From NCBI GenBank assembly GCA_012719125.1, contig JAAYAY010000092.1, positions 1 through 64,000 of the forward strand: a stretch of 64,000 nt of DNA, written 5' to 3'. The translations under genes and the position numbers were made by a program. Under the pieces are notes generated by a model. It worked only from the letters and a program-made list of their open reading frames with translations. It ran no database searches and was not told where the DNA came from. Shown piece by piece: positions 16,491 through 27,300 of the stretch (positions are counted from its first letter, which is position 1; each line of letters begins with the position of its first letter). Source of the stretch: Planctomycetaceae bacterium. Its GTDB lineage: Bacteria; Planctomycetota; Planctomycetia; Pirellulales; Thermoguttaceae.

Positions 16491-19400
16491 TCAGGACTGC
16501 CGAGCAGCGAACGGCGATTCGCACCTCTCTCGACGTGCCATGGCAAGGTTTGCCTTGATCATCACACCGCCGACCGCGGCCAGCAGGCCGAGGACCGGCA
16601 GGAAGAGAAAGGCCAGCAGGCCGAGCACGATCAGGCAGGTCGAGCCGGTTCGTCCGAGCCACCAGTTGAAACGGCCGCGCGAACCGAGGATGATGACATA
16701 GGCCGCGACCGCAAGGAACAGAAGAACTATCAGTGCCTGGGCGGTTCCGAAGATCGATCGGGTGGCCACGGCGTGTCCGATGATCTGAACGTCGCCTTGA
16801 GGCGTGGTGAACCGGTACTCGCGTCCCCGGAAGGGGATCTCGACGTTGAGGCTGGCCAGACCGGCCGGCAGCGGGGCAGCCTGACCGCTCTGGGGCGGCT
16901 GACCTTGGGCCGGTGCATCGGCGGGCGCCGGTTTGGCGGGCGTCACGAACTGGTCGAAGTGAACGCTCCCGTCAGCGACGCCGGCCGCGATACCGCGCGC
17001 CGGTTCGCCACTGGCAGCGGGTTGCTGCTCGCTTTCCTCGACAACCCTGCCAAACACCTGTTGCTGCTGCATGTGGCGGGCCTGATACCTGGCAACCGCT
17101 TGCCGCTGCCCGCCGCCTTCTGCATCGGCTACCGTCTCGGCAGGTCGTCCCCGGGCTTCATCGAGTTGCCTTCCGTCGAGCAGTGCCGGCGTTTTCTTCT
17201 GGGAAACCCCAGGACTCTGCAGAGTGACGCCTGCCTTGTCTCGGCCAAGGGCCGCTTGCTTTCCTACGGCGATCCTCTCCTTGGACTTCGATTCCAGGCT
17301 GGAATCGGAAGGCTTACCGGCCTTCTCGCCCGCGACGATCGCTGCATCATTGCGAAGCTCGCTGCGATCGAGCCATAACGAGTTGAACCCTCCGGCGTCG
17401 GCTCGCAGCGCCGCAGACTCGCCGCGTGCCGAGGCCCGATCGGCCTTGAAATTGCTCTCCAGGCCTTGGACGACGTTCTTGGCGAAGAAGTTGGTCTGGC
17501 CCTCGACCTGCCGGCGCAGGCGATCGCGGTTGTCGAACCGCTCGGTCTCCTGGAGGGACTGCTGCACCTTGCCGGCCGCGATCTGGACTTCTCTCACCGC
17601 GGCCGCGTTTCGGCGGGCCTCCGTCTGATAGCTTTCGTTCGCCGCATAATCGCCAAACTGCATTTGGCTCGCGTTGAGCACGTTCACACTGTTGAGGGCC
17701 CTGGCCTGGGCGTAGGGGTTCCCTTCGCGCAGCACGTCCTTGTACTTCTCGAGTTTCTTCGTCTCGTAGGCGTACTGGCCTGCGCGCAAGTCCCACTCGT
17801 CCTTGACACGCGTCATCGTATCTTCGAAGCGGTACCAGTGCGTTTCGGGAACGAACAGGCGGACCTGGCTCTGGTCGACTTTGATATCGACCGGCCGGAT
17901 GAACGGCAGATCGAACCGGGCGGAGGTTCCCATACTGCCGAGCATTCCGGCGTATTGGAGCCGGATCACGTAGTCCAGATCGCCTTCCTCCGTCTTCACC
18001 AGGGGGATGCGGACTCGTAATTCTCCCACGGCGGAAGGCGCCTCGGTCGGCTTGAGAGGTTCGCCGGCCGCCTGCTCGCCCACTTCGTGCGCCGCCCATG
18101 CGGCAAAGCTCCACAATTGGGCGGTCCACAGTTGAGATCCAGCGGGGATCTCGATTTCCAGGTATTGCTCCGTCTTGTTATCGATCCAGAACAGTTGTTC
18201 CGCGCGATATGCTCCCGATTCGTCCAGGACAAAACGAGTCTCTGCCTTTCCAATCCGCGCGTCCGTCGTCTGGCGCGCTTCAAAGCGTCTTGCCCGGAAT
18301 ACCAGTTGAGGCGCGCCCACATTCTGCTTGACCTCGAAGGCCTCGATGATCCGATCGCCCAGCACCTGCTTGAGTTGGGCCCACTGATGCTGCCTGCGGC
18401 TGAGCCGTTCCAGTCCTGTCGACCGGTCCTCGTCAAAGACGACGTTGTCGAGCGAGGCTTTCTCCAATTCCGCCTTCTCCAAGGCAACGAATCGGCGAAC
18501 CGAGAAGGCATCATAACTCTCCCCCTTGAGGACTTCCGGGATTGCCGCCCGATAGTCGACGCCCGCCTCCAGCATCCGATCGCTTTCAATGAGCACCTGA
18601 AGATCGCCCATCACTTCGTCCTGTAGCTCCAGGCGGACGCGAATCGGTGCGTTCTCTTCCTTGCTTTCCGGTGAGAGGGTCTTCTGCCGCAGCAGGGGAA
18701 CGTGAATTCTCGCGTCGGCCATCCACGCCGGAAGCAGGAAAGAGACCTCACGGACTCCGGCGCTCTCGATGCGGTAATCGAGAACGACGGTTTCCTCCAA
18801 GGCCCGATCGGTGACGCAGATATTGGTGATCGTTCCACAGTGAACGTCGGGCCGCCGCGGCGTCAGACGCAGTTTGCCCGAATAGTCCGCACGGGTCTGG
18901 CTCAGGGCCACTGCGGTCACCTGCTGCTGATCCTTGGCCAGCCAATGCTCGATCTGGCTCAGCAGCACCGTATTGCAGCCGGCCAGATCCCTTGCCGCCA
19001 CGTCGTAGGCCGGATCCACCTGGACGGCCATCTGCCCGGGGCTGAACGGCACGCCCAGGACCTGCACGTTCGGAACGGCCACGTCCTGATCCGCAGCCTC
19101 GCGTGCCAGGCGTCCCTGGAATACGATCGTCACGTTCCCTTCCTGGCCCGCCGCGAGCAAGACGGTCAGCTTGGGACGTCCTTCGTGGTCTGTGACCGAC
19201 CATTCAAACTCCCCGGGGGCGGAAACGTCTTCCAGGTCAAACGCCTTGGGCAACAGGATCTCCGCGCGATACAGCTTCCGATTCGACACCGAATAACGAA
19301 CGCGGCAATCGAGCGACCGCTCGTACTGCGAGATTCGCAGCACCGACTGCAAGTTGGCCGAAATCCTCGTCTTCACCGGCTGGACCGACAGGCTGATCTC

Positions 19401-22400
19401 GAAATCGGTGTTGCCGAAACGATATGTCTGAAACGGGCGGATGCCCCAGGGACTCTCCTCGGAGGCGAGCTGTTCGCCGCCGGCATCGTCCGGCAGGTCA
19501 GTACGCGACGCTCCCACGACACTCTCCACGCGAAGGTCGAGCATCGGACTTCGCCGAATGGTGATCCGGCCCTGGTGGAGCACGGCGCCGTCGACGCGCA
19601 CGATCGGCGACGCGAATCGAATCGGCTTGTCTTCGCTCGCCGATTGCCCGCGCCACAGGTGGAGCGTGAATTGCTCGCGTTCCTCCGCCGCTTTCAGCAC
19701 CGTGATCGTCACCTTGCTGTCCGATTCTCCCTGCTCGACTTCCCAACCGCGCACGTTCGTGCCGTCGACTCGTTCCACCAGGTAGTCCTTTGGCACGCGA
19801 ACGGAGAACCGCTCGTGCTGCGATCGGCGGAACTCCAATTGGAGTTGCCAGGCCAGACGGACGCCGTCTTCCTGCACGTCGAGAACCGCATTGGATTCCG
19901 CCGTCAGGCTGTGATCGACGGCTCCCTCCGCCACAATCGGCCGCCACTGTACGCTCAGAATCCCCTCCGGGCCCAGCGCGGTGCGAATCACCTCGCCGGC
20001 CTTCTCGGTCTTCTGGGCGAGCCGGTCGTGCACGTCCTGAAGGAGCACCTCGGTTCGGGCCTGGGGCACGCGGAATTCGATCGCGGCGGCCGTGGCCGAC
20101 GGCACCCGGCTTCGCACGGTGCGCCAGCCTCCGCGCCGTTCGAGCCGCATCCGCACCGTGAACTCCAGCAGATGCCGCCCTTTGCCCTCGACATGGACCA
20201 CCACCATCGGTCTGGACTGGATCGGAGGAGCCTGTTGTTCCGCTTGCTGAGCGGCCTGCGGCACGGGCGGAGGATCGGGTGCCGCCACGGGCGTGGGAAC
20301 GCTCAATCGGGCCGGTTGGCCGTCGAGTTCGGCACGGGTGAACACGCCGCCGTCGAGTCCCAAGGGAATCTCCGTGCGATTCTCAACGAACACGTCGATC
20401 TCCATCCGCCCGTCGAGCAGCAGGTCGCCCTCGTCGACAAGCGTCGTCTGGTAGGCGGCGCCGGCCAGGGCATAGGTCGCCGGCGGCGGAACGGCGGTCT
20501 TCTTCGCATCCGGATAGACGCGGTTCCAGAGTTCCACATACTTGCCATAAGGCACCAGAATCCGGTCGGCCTTTGCCACGCCGGCGCGCCGCGTTGCGTC
20601 GTAGGGAATCACAACGGCGTCGTCGGGCATCGCCACCGGGGGCAACGAATCGACGATTTCGACCACGTACGGCCGGGCTTCAGGCGGTTCCGCCCACGCC
20701 CCGCCGGGCATCCAGGCAACCATGGCCACTGCCAGGGCGGCAGCAGGGGCGGCCGATGAACGCCCGACGGCAAGGAAACGGGCCGTTCGGACGAGCCAAC
20801 GCACCAGTCCCGCCAGGAGGTAGTACGGCAGCAGCAGGCCGGCCGCATAGACGGCCCCGTTGGCGGGCTCGAGAGTCATGCTCATATCAGGCAAGAACGG
20901 AAACACCGAATCGAGCAGCGGAATCAAGGATCCCAGGCCGATTACTGCAAGCACATAGAAGAGCTTCCGGCGCACCGGTGCGGTGGTCATCAGGAGCCCG
21001 GCGAGGATCACCAACAGCCCGACAGCCCAACTCAGTGTCGACATCCCCGGTGCGTCGGCCAGGGTTACGGCCAGTCGCGGTGAACTTCCCAGGCTGGTAA
21101 ACGTCACCAGGGGCTCTTCCTCCGCCGGACCGTTCTGCAACTCGATCTGCAGAGCGCTGGCACTCTTGAATCCCCGTCGCACTGGGGCGGGCGTTTCTTC
21201 TGCCGACGGCTTTTCCGGCATCTTCCTCGTTTCGGCCGCCGGTTGCTGGGGAACTGGCGGGGGGCTCCCAGCAGGCTCGGCTCGCTCTGCCGCTGATTTC
21301 GGAAGGGCCAATTCACGCTTGACAGATTCCTTTTCCAAGGCTCCTTCCATCTGCTTCAACTCATCGAACGCTTCCTTGGTGAAGGGCGCACCGTAACTGT
21401 CGATGCCTTCCACGTCTCCGTACTCCGAGTCGTCAGCCATATACCCGGCCGACACATCGTCTTGCATCACTACGCGCACGGCGGTCGTGTGTGACCGCGC
21501 CATTGCCAACGGCGACCCGAACAGCACGTCCCCAAAACCACGGGCGAGGGTCCAGATAGCCGGCGTCGGCCGATCGGGTTGCCACATCACGGTGCCCGAC
21601 GAATCGAGCACCGTGCAGCCGCTGGGCGGATGAAGATCCCACTGACAGTCGGCGATCGGAATTGCCTCGCCGGCCATTCCTTCGTTCCCGCGGAATCGCA
21701 GCTCGGGGGCCGGCATATCGATCTCCCCTCGAAGTCCCGTCGCGCCGACCGGCATCTCGTAGACCAACTGCAGGGTGACGGTTCGGCCTTCAGCGGTTGC
21801 CGGCAGGTTGATCAGCCAGCGGTCGCCGTCTTTCTGCGGCCGGATGGGCTTGCCATCCACGTTTCCCGACCAGAGTTCCGCCTTCTCGGGCAAGATGACT
21901 TCCAACATGGAGACTTTCGCCAGCAGGCGGAACTCGGCCGCCGTCTGGCAAGTGCCGTGAGCGGACAAGCGGCTGAGCAATCGGGCCCGATGGACGATCG
22001 CCGGAAACAGGTTGTGGCTCTCGCGGCGGATTACGTCGACCGCAATCGTCCCCGGCCGATCGGCGAAGCCGTACACGCCGAGCAACCTGCGGCCCGGCTG
22101 ATACTCCGCGTCGACGAGTTCGCCCACGTCGACTCGGCGCGCCCGCGGATCCACGCGGACGGCCACCTCCAACTCCGCGTCGCCTTCAATCGCCACATAG
22201 CCCGTTTGCCAGGTCACACCGTCAGCCAGCACGATCGGCAGTTCAAGTCCCTTCTGGGCCTCGACCGTCTGGGGCTGGTGCAGATCGACCGCCAGACGAA
22301 TCCGCCCGGCCCGCGGCTCCGCCAACAGCACGTCCCAGCGCCGCTTGCCGTCCTCGACCGACGACGCATATTCCTTGAGTTGCACGCCGTCGAGCCCTCG

Positions 22401-24344
22401 AATCGCCACCGTTTCGGGGGTACTTTCGGGCAGCAACAGCGAGAGCCGGCGAGTCCGGGCCTCTTCCACGTCGTAGGCCAATTCGTAGTGGGCGACGAAG
22501 GCGTCGGGCTCGATACGCAGGAATGAGAAGGTGCGGGCCGTCACTCGCGGCGTCGTCCGGGTCACCTGCAAGGGCAGCCGATACTCGGGGCTCTCGTAGC
22601 GATAGGCAAGATCCGTCACGACCCCGGCCAGATACTTGGCTTTGTCTTCCTTGCCCAGGATGGACAGACGCTGCGTCTGATCCGGCTCGGGCTGGGCGAC
22701 CATATCGTCGCGGGCGTCGACGGCAATCGCGCCCACGTCGCGTCCCGCCCCATGAACCAGGAACTTCGGGAACTCCACCGCTTCGCTTTCCCATTCTCCA
22801 AGCCAGCGAGAGGGGACCGATTCCGCTTCGAAGTAGACTCGGTATCCTGCGCCCGGCTCAACTCCGCGCGGCAGCCTCACCTTGACCCGGCCCGCTTGGG
22901 AGGGGGCGCCATACCGTTCCGAAGCCAGCGTCTGGCTGTCCGGCCCCGTGACGCTTGTTACGTGCCAGCCGGCGGGAACGTCGATCTCGAACTCGAACAG
23001 TGGTTCAGCCTCGGGGGTCAGCAGGAATCCACCCTGCATTCGCTGACGCTGATCGTCCAGGATGAGCAGCAGGTTCGTCGTGACGGCCAGTTCCGCGGGG
23101 GGCTTCACAAAGCTTGCGGCGACGCCGAATTCGCCTTGCGGGGCGTACCAGGCCGCAATCGGCCGGACGGGCGGTGCTCCGGGCGCCGCTTGAAACACGG
23201 TCTCGGGCAACGCCTGGCGCAGAACGGCCGTATCGATCGGAATCAGTCCCTGAGCCGCAACGGTTTCGGCATTCAGTCTCTGATCGATCAGCAATCCCAC
23301 GACCGCCGATTCGGCCATCACGTCCAGGGGAACGAATCGCGACAGTTGCCATCTCGCGAGATCCGTATCCGTTCTCAGTGCCGACAGGGTCAACAGCACC
23401 GAATCGGTTGCCGGCTCGCGCAGATACACCTCCAGAATCCGATCTCCATCTCGCGAAGAGACGGCCCACCGGGCGAGCTGCGACGTGGCCACGTCGGTGA
23501 TCTCGAACCCGTCGGGCAGCCCGAATTCAAAGCGTTCCACCGCCCGATGAAGTACGGCCAGCGAAACGGTGGCGTGCAATCGTTCGTAGGCCTGGGTAAT
23601 CTCATCGACCAGAACGCTACGGGCGACGACGACGCGCTCGCGGCGCAGCAGTCGGCTGTTGAGCGACATGCTCAGGTCAAGGGCCCCCGAGGCCATGGGC
23701 AATTCGAAACGCGTGACCCCGGCCTGCGAGTCGACCACACGCTGGGCCACGTGGGCCACGCTCTTGATTTCAACGTCGCCGGGCACGGTGAGCCGCAGCC
23801 GCGAGGCGGGAGCGTCGGGTAGCCGTATGGAAAGGCTTTGCCTGGCCGCGGTGGTGGCCATGGGCGCCACCAATTCGAGCACCAGTTGGTGACGTCCCGA
23901 TCCTTCTACAAACAGAGTCAACTGATCGCTGCCCGACCGGGCCAGCGGCGCGGCGCGTCCGTCCAGGCTTGCATGCCGAATGCCCGCTCCCGACAGATTC
24001 AGCGGCAGGGCCCACAGCCCGTCTTCCAGAACATCCAGTTCCAGCGTGCCGCTCAGACGTGCTCGGCCCTGTTCCACGGTGGCCTCGTAGTCGGCAGCAA
24101 CGACGACGGCCTTGTGCGGCGCGTGTTCTTCCGGCGTCTTCTTCGCCTTCTTCAGAAGATCCTCGTATTCCTGGCGCGAGAGCAGCATCCGCTCCGGTTG
24201 CCCCGCCAGCAACGCGTCGATATCCGCCTCGGGAACGAAGATCTCGCGAACGAGGGGCTGCTTCTCCACCGGTTCCGTTGCGGCGAGGTTGAAACTCGCC
24301 GCCGCCATGATCAACAGCGCGGCAAGTATCTTGCGATCAGCCAT
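16491..24344 (-). CDS. Very large exported membrane protein with two related halves
   Basis: 2617 residues from ATG 24344 (AAGGAGG upstream). Residues 1-22 are a signal peptide. The N-terminal half (about 35-1100) and C-terminal half (about 1240-2450) each start with a paired VP/IPY motif followed by a beta-rich region, and both resemble the upstream 1201-residue protein. Between them, residues about 1104-1218 hold several hydrophobic segments, the last (LAVAMVAWMPGGAWA) looking like a second signal peptide, as if two genes had fused. A Gln/Ala/Arg-rich low-complexity linker (about 2200-2480) precedes C-terminal transmembrane segments (about 2532-2600). No catalytic motif seen. It overlaps the upstream gene by 8 bases, so the two are translationally coupled. 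Probably an envelope-surface or secretion-related assembly; function unknown. Confidence 0.85.
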   Translation of the reverse strand: MADRKILAALLIMAAASFNLAATEPVEKQPLVREIFVPEADIDALLAGQPERMLLSRQEYEDLLKKAKKTPEEHAPHKAVVVAADYEATVEQGRARLSGTLELDVLEDGLWALPLNLSGAGIRHASLDGRAAPLARSGSDQLTLFVEGSGRHQLVLELVAPMATTAARQSLSIRLPDAPASRLRLTVPGDVEIKSVAHVAQRVVDSQAGVTRFELPMASGALDLSMSLNSRLLRRERVVVARSVLVDEITQAYERLHATVSLAVLHRAVERFEFGLPDGFEITDVATSQLARWAVSSRDGDRILEVYLREPATDSVLLTLSALRTDTDLARWQLSRFVPLDVMAESAVVGLLIDQRLNAETVAAQGLIPIDTAVLRQALPETVFQAAPGAPPVRPIAAWYAPQGEFGVAASFVKPPAELAVTTNLLLILDDQRQRMQGGFLLTPEAEPLFEFEIDVPAGWHVTSVTGPDSQTLASERYGAPSQAGRVKVRLPRGVEPGAGYRVYFEAESVPSRWLGEWESEAVEFPKFLVHGAGRDVGAIAVDARDDMVAQPEPDQTQRLSILGKEDKAKYLAGVVTDLAYRYESPEYRLPLQVTRTTPRVTARTFSFLRIEPDAFVAHYELAYDVEEARTRRLSLLLPESTPETVAIRGLDGVQLKEYASSVEDGKRRWDVLLAEPRAGRIRLAVDLHQPQTVEAQKGLELPIVLADGVTWQTGYVAIEGDAELEVAVRVDPRARRVDVGELVDAEYQPGRRLLGVYGFADRPGTIAVDVIRRESHNLFPAIVHRARLLSRLSAHGTCQTAAEFRLLAKVSMLEVILPEKAELWSGNVDGKPIRPQKDGDRWLINLPATAEGRTVTLQLVYEMPVGATGLRGEIDMPAPELRFRGNEGMAGEAIPIADCQWDLHPPSGCTVLDSSGTVMWQPDRPTPAIWTLARGFGDVLFGSPLAMARSHTTAVRVVMQDDVSAGYMADDSEYGDVEGIDSYGAPFTKEAFDELKQMEGALEKESVKRELALPKSAAERAEPAGSPPPVPQQPAAETRKMPEKPSAEETPAPVRRGFKSASALQIELQNGPAEEEPLVTFTSLGSSPRLAVTLADAPGMSTLSWAVGLLVILAGLLMTTAPVRRKLFYVLAVIGLGSLIPLLDSVFPFLPDMSMTLEPANGAVYAAGLLLPYYLLAGLVRWLVRTARFLAVGRSSAAPAAALAVAMVAWMPGGAWAEPPEARPYVVEIVDSLPPVAMPDDAVVIPYDATRRAGVAKADRILVPYGKYVELWNRVYPDAKKTAVPPPATYALAGAAYQTTLVDEGDLLLDGRMEIDVFVENRTEIPLGLDGGVFTRAELDGQPARLSVPTPVAAPDPPPVPQAAQQAEQQAPPIQSRPMVVVHVEGKGRHLLEFTVRMRLERRGGWRTVRSRVPSATAAAIEFRVPQARTEVLLQDVHDRLAQKTEKAGEVIRTALGPEGILSVQWRPIVAEGAVDHSLTAESNAVLDVQEDGVRLAWQLQLEFRRSQHERFSVRVPKDYLVERVDGTNVRGWEVEQGESDSKVTITVLKAAEEREQFTLHLWRGQSASEDKPIRFASPIVRVDGAVLHQGRITIRRSPMLDLRVESVVGASRTDLPDDAGGEQLASEESPWGIRPFQTYRFGNTDFEISLSVQPVKTRISANLQSVLRISQYERSLDCRVRYSVSNRKLYRAEILLPKAFDLEDVSAPGEFEWSVTDHEGRPKLTVLLAAGQEGNVTIVFQGRLAREAADQDVAVPNVQVLGVPFSPGQMAVQVDPAYDVAARDLAGCNTVLLSQIEHWLAKDQQQVTAVALSQTRADYSGKLRLTPRRPDVHCGTITNICVTDRALEETVVLDYRIESAGVREVSFLLPAWMADARIHVPLLRQKTLSPESKEENAPIRVRLELQDEVMGDLQVLIESDRMLEAGVDYRAAIPEVLKGESYDAFSVRRFVALEKAELEKASLDNVVFDEDRSTGLERLSRRQHQWAQLKQVLGDRIIEAFEVKQNVGAPQLVFRARRFEARQTTDARIGKAETRFVLDESGAYRAEQLFWIDNKTEQYLEIEIPAGSQLWTAQLWSFAAWAAHEVGEQAAGEPLKPTEAPSAVGELRVRIPLVKTEEGDLDYVIRLQYAGMLGSMGTSARFDLPFIRPVDIKVDQSQVRLFVPETHWYRFEDTMTRVKDEWDLRAGQYAYETKKLEKYKDVLREGNPYAQARALNSVNVLNASQMQFGDYAANESYQTEARRNAAAVREVQIAAGKVQQSLQETERFDNRDRLRRQVEGQTNFFAKNVVQGLESNFKADRASARGESAALRADAGGFNSLWLDRSELRNDAAIVAGEKAGKPSDSSLESKSKERIAVGKQAALGRDKAGVTLQSPGVSQKKTPALLDGRQLDEARGRPAETVADAEGGGQRQAVARYQARHMQQQQVFGRVVEESEQQPAASGEPARGIAAGVADGSVHFDQFVTPAKPAPADAPAQGQPPQSGQAAPLPAGLASLNVEIPFRGREYRFTTPQGDVQIIGHAVATRSIFGTAQALIVLLFLAVAAYVIILGSRGRFNWWLGRTGSTCLIVLGLLAFLFLPVLGLLAAVGGVMIKANLAMARRERCESPFAARQS

Positions 24345-27300
24345 TGTCTCGCCCTCCTTGTGCTTGGTCCTGATCGCCGGCTTTTTCGGCCGACTCGGCC
24401 GTCGCCGGTTCGTCAGGCACCGGCTCACTTGCCGGCGCAGCTTTCGCCGCAGGTTCCTTCCCGGGCCTTGCGCTGTGCCACTCCCGGAGGCAGCGGGGCA
24501 ACGTCCACACCAGGAACTGGATGCCCCACAGCCCGGCCACGATTAGCAGCGGCAATACGAGGGTCAGATCGCACAGGTTCCAGACCGCCAGCGGCCAATA
24601 GATTGCACAGAACACGAGGGCGATCGCCAGAACCCCGAAGACGCAAGCGCGCCGAGCACATCTCATCGGCAGGAGGAGTAATCCCAAGACAACCACCACG
24701 ATCAGGGCGGCCGTATCGACGTACCAGCGGCGAATCGTCAGCAAACGCAACCCGCCGTCCACTGGACTCTCAGGCCGCAGCGTCGAGAAGACGTAGAGCT
24801 GCCCGTCGGTGGAGAACGCTTCCGGCCGGCTGGCAGATTCCGTCACCCAATCGAACAGCCGTTCCACCACGGCGTCGTTCCGCTGCGCCGGAGGGATCGA
24901 CTGAGCCTCAACGATCGCACGGGGCCACGAGCCCACCGTGTCGCTGCCGACGACGACCGTGTTCTGGGGTTCGAACTGTCCCATCCAATTGGTGCCCCAG
25001 TGAAACTCCCGCGTCCACGGCCCCGTTGTCTCCAGCAGGTCGACTTCCTCGGGAAGGTAGACACACAGATAGACCTTCTGCACGGCGGGCTGCGTGGGAA
25101 ATTCGGGCCAGGCGATCGGCAGGCGGGTATCGGTCAACGTATAACGCAGTTCCAGGAGGAACGAATTGTCCTCGCTCGTGCCGAGAAGCGGGATGAAGTA
25201 CGATTGTTTCTGGCCCGTCTCCATGGTCACCGAGCGACCGTCAATCTTTGGATCTGCGTCGAAGTCCGACCTCTCGGGCATGCGCAGTTCGAGCCTCTGA
25301 TCGCTGCTGCGGATCCGATAGAGGGCCTGGACCGACGTCTTCCCCGACCGCATCACGACCATTCGCAGCAGCGCCTTGGCGATACTCGTCTGCTTGATGT
25401 CCTCCAGGTCGTACCGCGTGGCCGTTATCTGGAATTCCCAATCGTCGTGATATTCGTGGGCCCGCACGGCGCCGTCGACTTTCATTCCGCCGATCAGATC
25501 CCGCTGGGGATCGATGGGACGCAGGCCGGACATCTTCTCCGATTCGCTCAAATCGATCGTTTCGGCTTTCGTCAGTACGATCTGCCCCCAGGAACGATCG
25601 ACGCCCATGGACCGAATTCGCGGGATATCGATCGGTACGCTGCTCCCTGCCTCCAACTTCTCCATCTTGCTTTCCCACGACAGATCGATGCGTCCCGAAC
25701 CCAACAGCTCGGTCGCGCCCGTCAGACTCCAGGCAATGCACCCTTCCGTGAGATCCTCGGGAGCCGGATCGATCGCCTGCTCACGAACGGTCTTCGTGTT
25801 GTTTCGAAGCAGTCCGGCAACGGCCTCGGGAATATCGATACGCAACGACTTGATGCCGCTGTACAGCACTTCGTAAAACAAACTCAACTCGTATTTCGTC
25901 ACGCCGTCTTCCACCCGGGCGACCAGCACTTGCTGCACCGTCACCTGCGGCTTGCGCCGCTCGGCCTGCACGGCCAGCGACGGAGTCTCTTCTCCGAACA
26001 CATAGGCCAGAACGCCTCGCGATCCCCCGCGTGTGGAGGCCATTCCTGCAATCGCTTCCTCCAACGACACGGAACGAAGTCCCTTGGGCTCAACCGGATT
26101 GACCCTGAGCGACTCGGGTGCGTAGACGACCAGGCGGCCGGTCGCACGTTCCAGGGTGGCGGCCGGCACAAGCGGAACGGGGATCGGGATGGTGGCCGTC
26201 TTCCCGGTGGGCGTCTGTAGCTCGGGATGTTCCAGGTGACGATCCATAAAGACCATCAACCCGACGGGCCCCATGGCCTTCTTGGCAAGGCTTACGACCA
26301 GCCGCCCCTTGTCGTCGCCCGCCTGGTGGTAGGTGTCGACTTGAACGGGTTGGGCTTCGCCCACGTTCCGCCCCTGCACGGAGCGAACCGTGAATCCCTC
26401 GGGCACATCCAGTTCCAGCCGAAACACGCCCGCCCGCTCGATCCGGTAGATCGTGGCGACCGTCAGGGCCAGCCGCGTCGGCTCCAGGGTCGCTTCGACC
26501 AGCGTATCGGCCAGGATGCGGGGCTCGATCTTCTCGACGTCGAACGTCAATTCGTAGGGCACCGACACATAGCGATAGGAGAATCCCCACGGGGTCTTGG
26601 CCAGCGCCGCCGGCAATTCGGCCGCATCGACCTGCACTAATCCGACCCTTCGCGACGCCTCGGCTCGAAGCCCTTCTTCGACCTGAACCACGACCACGCC
26701 CTGTTGGCGTCCCACGCCGACCGCCTCGACCACCGGCACCCTCAGCGGGATCGTCCCCAGGCCGGCCTTGCCGCTCGTTTCGTCGGTCTTCGGTTCCTCG
26801 GCCGGCCCAGCCGCCTCGTGGAACTTCTCGAGTTCGACGGTCACATTCTGGCTGCCCTTGGCCGGTTCGAACAACTGTACGGTGATCTTCTGTCGCTGGC
26901 CCTCGGCCTCGACCGACCATTGGCGCACGTTCGCGTCGAAGACGTTGACGACCTTCTGGTCGCCCGGCACGCTGATCGCCAGTTGGCTCAATTCGGCCCG
27001 GCTGATGGTGTAGGCCAGTTGGCTCCGCGTTCGAGTCACGCCCTCGCCGATGAACACCTGTTGCTCCGCTTGCACGCTCGCCAGGGCCGCCAGCCCCGTC
27101 GCACCTTCGGCCTTGGGAGTCCACGCAATGCGGACCTCCGGCGCGGCGCCGACGAAGGCGAGGACCACCGTCTCGCGCGGCGACGGTTCCTGCGGCTTCG
27201 CTTTTTCCTCGCCAGGGTTGTCCGGCGACTCATCCGCCGGTTCCGCCGCCGGCTTCTCTTCAACGACTTCGGTGGCCGCAATCATCGGCTGGATGTCGAC

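Noticed and set aside
18702-20759. 685-codon plus-strand open frame
   Set aside because: Antisense shadow of the 2617-residue protein gene.
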